A stretch of 7,283 nt of DNA from an uncultured Ruminococcus sp. (GTDB lineage Bacteria; Bacillota; Clostridia; Oscillospirales; Ruminococcaceae), in assembly GCA_902772615.1 (NCBI GenBank), contig CACYBC010000193.1, positions 1 through 7,283 of the forward strand. Reading direction: 5' to 3'. How positions within the stretch are numbered: position 1 is the first letter of the stretch; each line of letters begins with the position of its first letter. The translations under genes were made by a program, and so were the position numbers. The notes below the pieces were generated by a model. That model saw nothing but the letters and a program-made list of their open reading frames with translations. It did not search any database and was not told the origin of the DNA. Positions 5,136-7,283 of the stretch are shown here, one piece after another.

Positions 5136-5831
5136 TCACAAGGATAGTTCGATATTCTGAAGGTCACCCGATGCGGTCCTGTTCAGCTCCTGACGCAGCT
5201 CGTCGTCGGTGATCAGTCCGTCGCGTTTGACAGCCATCGTCATTGCTTCCATCTCAACGGTCAGGTCCAGTTTTTCATCATCAAAGAGGTTGGTGTAAAA
5301 CTTCTTGAGAGCTTTGTCCACGTCTTTCAGGTAGCTTCTGACTTTTTCTGCCATCTTTCCCGAATCGGTTCCGCTGCGTTCGACCTTTTCATATTTCTCC
5401 AGGATGAGATTGATCGTGGGGAGGTAATATGTGAGGAACTGTCTGGCGGAAGTTATGCTCTTGGGCTGTTCTGCGAGGGCTTTGAAGATCCTGTCGCATG
5501 TCCTGCAGATCGAATATCCGTCTTCCTGGATCTCACTGTCCCGGATCTTGCCCAGAATGCTCCTGATGGAGATCACTTTGCTCTTTCCGTTATTGATCAG
5601 CTCAGCCTGTTCCGGAGCCAGGTCGACCCGCTTTGTCTCGGAGCTTCCGCTTTCTCCCCCCTTCAGGGAGTAGACGATGAGCGCCACGATGAGGGCGACT
5701 ATGGCGAATCCGATGAGTCCTCCTGTAAGGAGAAGAAGTCTTCCGAGACGGGGCAGGATCCAAAGGCAAAGACCGCAGGCAATGATGAACATCATGCAGC
5801 CAGACATACCGTAATTTGGACGTTTATTCAA
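5136..5831 (-). CDS. xpaC: XpaC-family membrane protein (5-bromo-4-chloroindolyl phosphate hydrolysis family)
   Basis: A 231-residue protein that I assign to the XpaC family, named after hydrolysis of an indolyl phosphate dye in Bacillus. Its true biochemical role is unknown. Two hydrophobic segments form a hairpin near the N-terminus (about 11-28 and 34-55). A charged linker (56-75) and a helical, probably cytoplasmic domain (about 75-215) follow. The stretch LDLTVEMEAMTMAVKRDGL near 188-206 is typical of the family's C-terminal part. C109 and C112 form a CxxC, and C12, C19 and C22 lie in or beside the first membrane segment. The start is TTG at 5831, supported by GGGAGGG six bases upstream. 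It lies 36 bases after telA on the same strand with no terminator between, so the two are almost certainly cotranscribed, as in B. subtilis xpaC-yaaN. Family assignment is good; function is not known. Confidence 0.85.
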   Translation of the reverse strand: MNKRPNYGMSGCMMFIIACGLCLWILPRLGRLLLLTGGLIGFAIVALIVALIVYSLKGGESGSSETKRVDLAPEQAELINNGKSKVISIRSILGKIRDSEIQEDGYSICRTCDRIFKALAEQPKSITSARQFLTYYLPTINLILEKYEKVERSGTDSGKMAEKVRSYLKDVDKALKKFYTNLFDDEKLDLTVEMEAMTMAVKRDGLITDDELRQELNRTASGDLQNIELSL

Positions 5832-5837
5832 TTCTAT

Positions 5838-5844
5838 CCCTCCC
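5838..5844 (-). promoter_or_regulatory. Strong RBS selecting a TTG start for xpaC
   Basis: GGGAGGG lies six bases before TTG (5831-5829). The next in-frame ATG would begin at residue 9, close to the first membrane segment, and lacks such a site. The TTG start is therefore preferred. Confidence 0.8.
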
Positions 5845-5867
5845 TTATCTCTTTATTCTGGGATCAG

Positions 5868-7031
5868 TTATCCTTTGACTTCAAGCAGTTTCTGTCTCAG
5901 TTCAGTTTCGATCTTGCCGAGTGTGTTCTCAGCTTCCATACGCTTCTGGCGGCCTTCTTCCTGGATCTTGAGAACTTCGTCGAGAGTCTCGATGAGCTTG
6001 CGGTTGGCGATCTCAACAGTTTCGATATCCACTATGCCGCGTTCGCTCTCCTTGGCGATCTCGATGGTGCCCATCTGAAGCGTCTCTGCATTTTTCTGCA
6101 GGAGCTCGTTCGTCAGATCGCTGACTTCTTTCTGGGCTTCCATGGCTTCTTTGGAGTGAGCCATTCCGAGAGCAAGTACCATCTGGTTCTTCCAGAGGGG
6201 GATCGTATTGTTGATGGTAGTCTGGATCTTTTCCACCATCAGGGTATCGCCGTTCTGGATCAGCCTGATCTCGGGAGCCATCTGGATACTGATCTCTCTG
6301 GTAAGCTGGAGATCGTAAAGCTTTTTCTCAAATCTCTCGCAGAGATTCGCAAAGTCGTTGGCCGCCTGGGCGTCTTCTGCAAGGCCGGAGGCTTCCGCTT
6401 TTGCCTTGAGATCCTTCAGAGTGGTGTTGCGCTCTTCTTCAAGTCTCTTCTTGCCGGCTATGATATACATAGACAGTTCCTTGAAGTAAGCAAGGTTGAC
6501 ATCGTACATCTGATCGAACATCACGATGTCTTTGAAAAGCGTGTTCTGATGATCCTTGAGGACTTCAGAGATCTTATCGACACTGTTCGATGCGGTGTCA
6601 TATCTTTCCTGAAGCTTCGCAAAGGAACTTCTGGATTTTTTGAAGAGTCCGAGAAGGCCTTTCTTCTCGTCTTTGCCGTCGACGGAGAATCCCTTGAGTT
6701 CTACGACAAGATTGGATATCATGTCGCCGACTTCACCGAGATCCTTTGTGCGTACATTCTCAAGAGTGGTGTCGGAGAAAGAAGCTATCTTCTCCTGACA
6801 CGCAGCGCCGTACTGCAGTATGACGTTCGTGTCTCTGATATTGATCTTCTGTGAAAACTCCTCGACTGCTTTCTTTTCCTCTTCAGTCAGATTTGCGTCG
6901 CTGAGGTAATCTGTGGTTGCAGAAGCCTCTTCCGGCGCTGCTACGATAGGTGTGAGCGTAGCTTCTTCGAAAGTTGTCGGATCCAGCGTGGGGACCGGCA
7001 GTTCAAGGGAGATGCCATTATTCTCAGCCAT
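5868..7031 (-). CDS. telA: TelA/KlaA-family toxic anion (tellurite) resistance protein
   Basis: A 387-residue soluble protein of the TelA family. Members are linked to tellurite and other stress resistance, but the mechanism is not established. The N-terminal 50 residues are acidic, proline/threonine-rich and probably disordered. The rest is almost wholly helical with coiled-coil character (about 50-110, 135-235, 285-385). Family hallmarks are visible: GLLGLFKK (125-132), the NLAYFKELSMYIIAGKKRL block (179-197), and the core signature from QMAPEIRLIQ (240-249) through TINNTIPLWKNQMVLALGMA (262-281). No membrane segment is seen. The ATG at 7031 has GGAGG nine bases upstream, matching the family's usual length. 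It is first in a two-gene unit with xpaC, whose membrane hairpin may tether it; that partnership is inferred from conserved gene order. Whether it confers tellurite resistance here cannot be told from sequence. Confidence 0.93.
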   Translation of the reverse strand: MAENNGISLELPVPTLDPTTFEEATLTPIVAAPEEASATTDYLSDANLTEEEKKAVEEFSQKINIRDTNVILQYGAACQEKIASFSDTTLENVRTKDLGEVGDMISNLVVELKGFSVDGKDEKKGLLGLFKKSRSSFAKLQERYDTASNSVDKISEVLKDHQNTLFKDIVMFDQMYDVNLAYFKELSMYIIAGKKRLEEERNTTLKDLKAKAEASGLAEDAQAANDFANLCERFEKKLYDLQLTREISIQMAPEIRLIQNGDTLMVEKIQTTINNTIPLWKNQMVLALGMAHSKEAMEAQKEVSDLTNELLQKNAETLQMGTIEIAKESERGIVDIETVEIANRKLIETLDEVLKIQEEGRQKRMEAENTLGKIETELRQKLLEVKG

Positions 7032-7100
7032 TCTTATTGACCTCCGTATCGGTTATTTATAAATACAAATATGAATCAAATTCTGATCTGTACGATATGG

Positions 7101-7109
7101 ATTATATCA
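7101..7109 (-). promoter_or_regulatory. Extended -10 promoter candidate for telA-xpaC
   Basis: On the minus strand TGATATAAT (7109-7101) combines a perfect -10 box TATAAT with the TGn extension. The sequence 17 bp further upstream matches the -35 consensus poorly, which fits an extended -10 promoter. The predicted start near 7094 leaves an AT-rich leader of about 60 bases before telA. Nothing else is recognised in 7046-7185. Confidence 0.6.
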
Positions 7110-7185
7110 TATGCGATTTGTGAATACACCTGATAGTAAGCAAAATACGGAGCTCTGAAACGGTAAATAAAGCGAATTAAAGAAG

Positions 7186-7210
7186 ACCGGACTGCGTGTT
7201 GCAATCCGGT
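7186..7210 (-). terminator. Terminator of the partial gene at the right edge
   Basis: Read on the minus strand, 7210-7201 and 7195-7186 form a 10-bp stem with one G-U pair around a 5-base loop, followed by a CTTCTTTAATT tract. On the plus strand the same position is a C-A mismatch, which indicates minus-strand use. It lies 28 bases past the stop at 7239 and precedes the telA promoter. Confidence 0.75.
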
Positions 7211-7238
7211 TCTTTATCAAGTGTGCAAAAGGACTGGA

Positions 7239-7283
7239 TCAGAGAGCGCGGCTGTCGATCTCTTCCCTGATGTTGCGGATGAA
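7239..7283 (-). CDS. C-terminal end of an unidentified protein (cut by the window edge)
   Basis: The minus-strand frame entering from the right edge encodes FIRNIREEIDSRAL and then a TGA stop at 7241-7239. A hairpin terminator follows 28 bases later, which supports this being the true end of a gene. Fourteen charged, helix-prone residues are too few to identify a family. It is separated from telA by that terminator and the telA promoter, so it is a distinct transcription unit upstream of telA on the same strand. Confidence 0.5.
   Translation of the reverse strand, partial: FIRNIREEIDSRAL

Noticed and set aside
5190..5225. A possible EF-hand-like calcium loop near the XpaC C-terminus (around residues 201-210)
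   Set aside because: Only the central Asp-Gly, the hydrophobic position and the last Glu fit. The first two acidic ligands are absent, and a similar stretch is typical of the XpaC family itself.
6156..6854. A 232-codon open frame on the strand opposite telA
   Set aside because: Long antisense frames are common opposite biased coding sequence. This one shows no domain or initiation signal, while telA has a strong RBS and family signatures.

Overview
The window looks like an ordinary chromosomal segment of a low-to-mid GC Firmicute, most likely a clostridial (Lachnospiraceae/Eubacteriales-type) anaerobe. This is an inference from three things. The glutamate dehydrogenase resembles the Clostridium symbiosum enzyme as I remember it. 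A polytopic LtaS-type phosphoglycerol transferase implies a Gram-positive polyanion envelope. A telA-xpaC pair is present, as in Bacillus subtilis and many Firmicutes. Shine-Dalgarno sequences are strong, and GTG and TTG starts occur.

Layout from left to right. Positions 1-175 carry no gene but hold a nested inverted-repeat structure and the terminator of cysE. A serine acetyltransferase gene (cysE) lies on the minus strand to about 1012. Its promoter appears to share the same roughly 30 bp with the perfect-consensus promoter of a plus-strand tRNA-Lys(UUU) gene (1144-1219), which has its own terminator. After an AT-rich spacer with a long imperfect dyad comes a plus-strand LTA-synthase-like gene (1399-3516, GTG start). 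It converges on gdhA (3580-4929, minus), and one strong bidirectional terminator separates the two. Upstream of gdhA, on the same strand but with its own promoter and terminator, is the two-gene unit telA-xpaC (7031 to 5136, minus). The last 45 bases hold the C-terminus of a further minus-strand gene that ends before its own hairpin terminator.

The genes are mostly independent single-gene units rather than one pathway: cysteine synthesis (cysE), translation (tRNA-Lys), envelope polymer synthesis (LtaS-like), ammonium/glutamate interconversion (gdhA), and a membrane/tellurite-resistance type module (telA-xpaC). Nearly every unit has a recognisable hairpin terminator. I see no CRISPR array, transposase, phage gene, toxin-antitoxin pair or clear new multi-gene system. 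The items most worth a second look are the non-coding structures at 9-120, 1049-1134 and 1287-1370, and the coenzyme-binding residues of GdhA.
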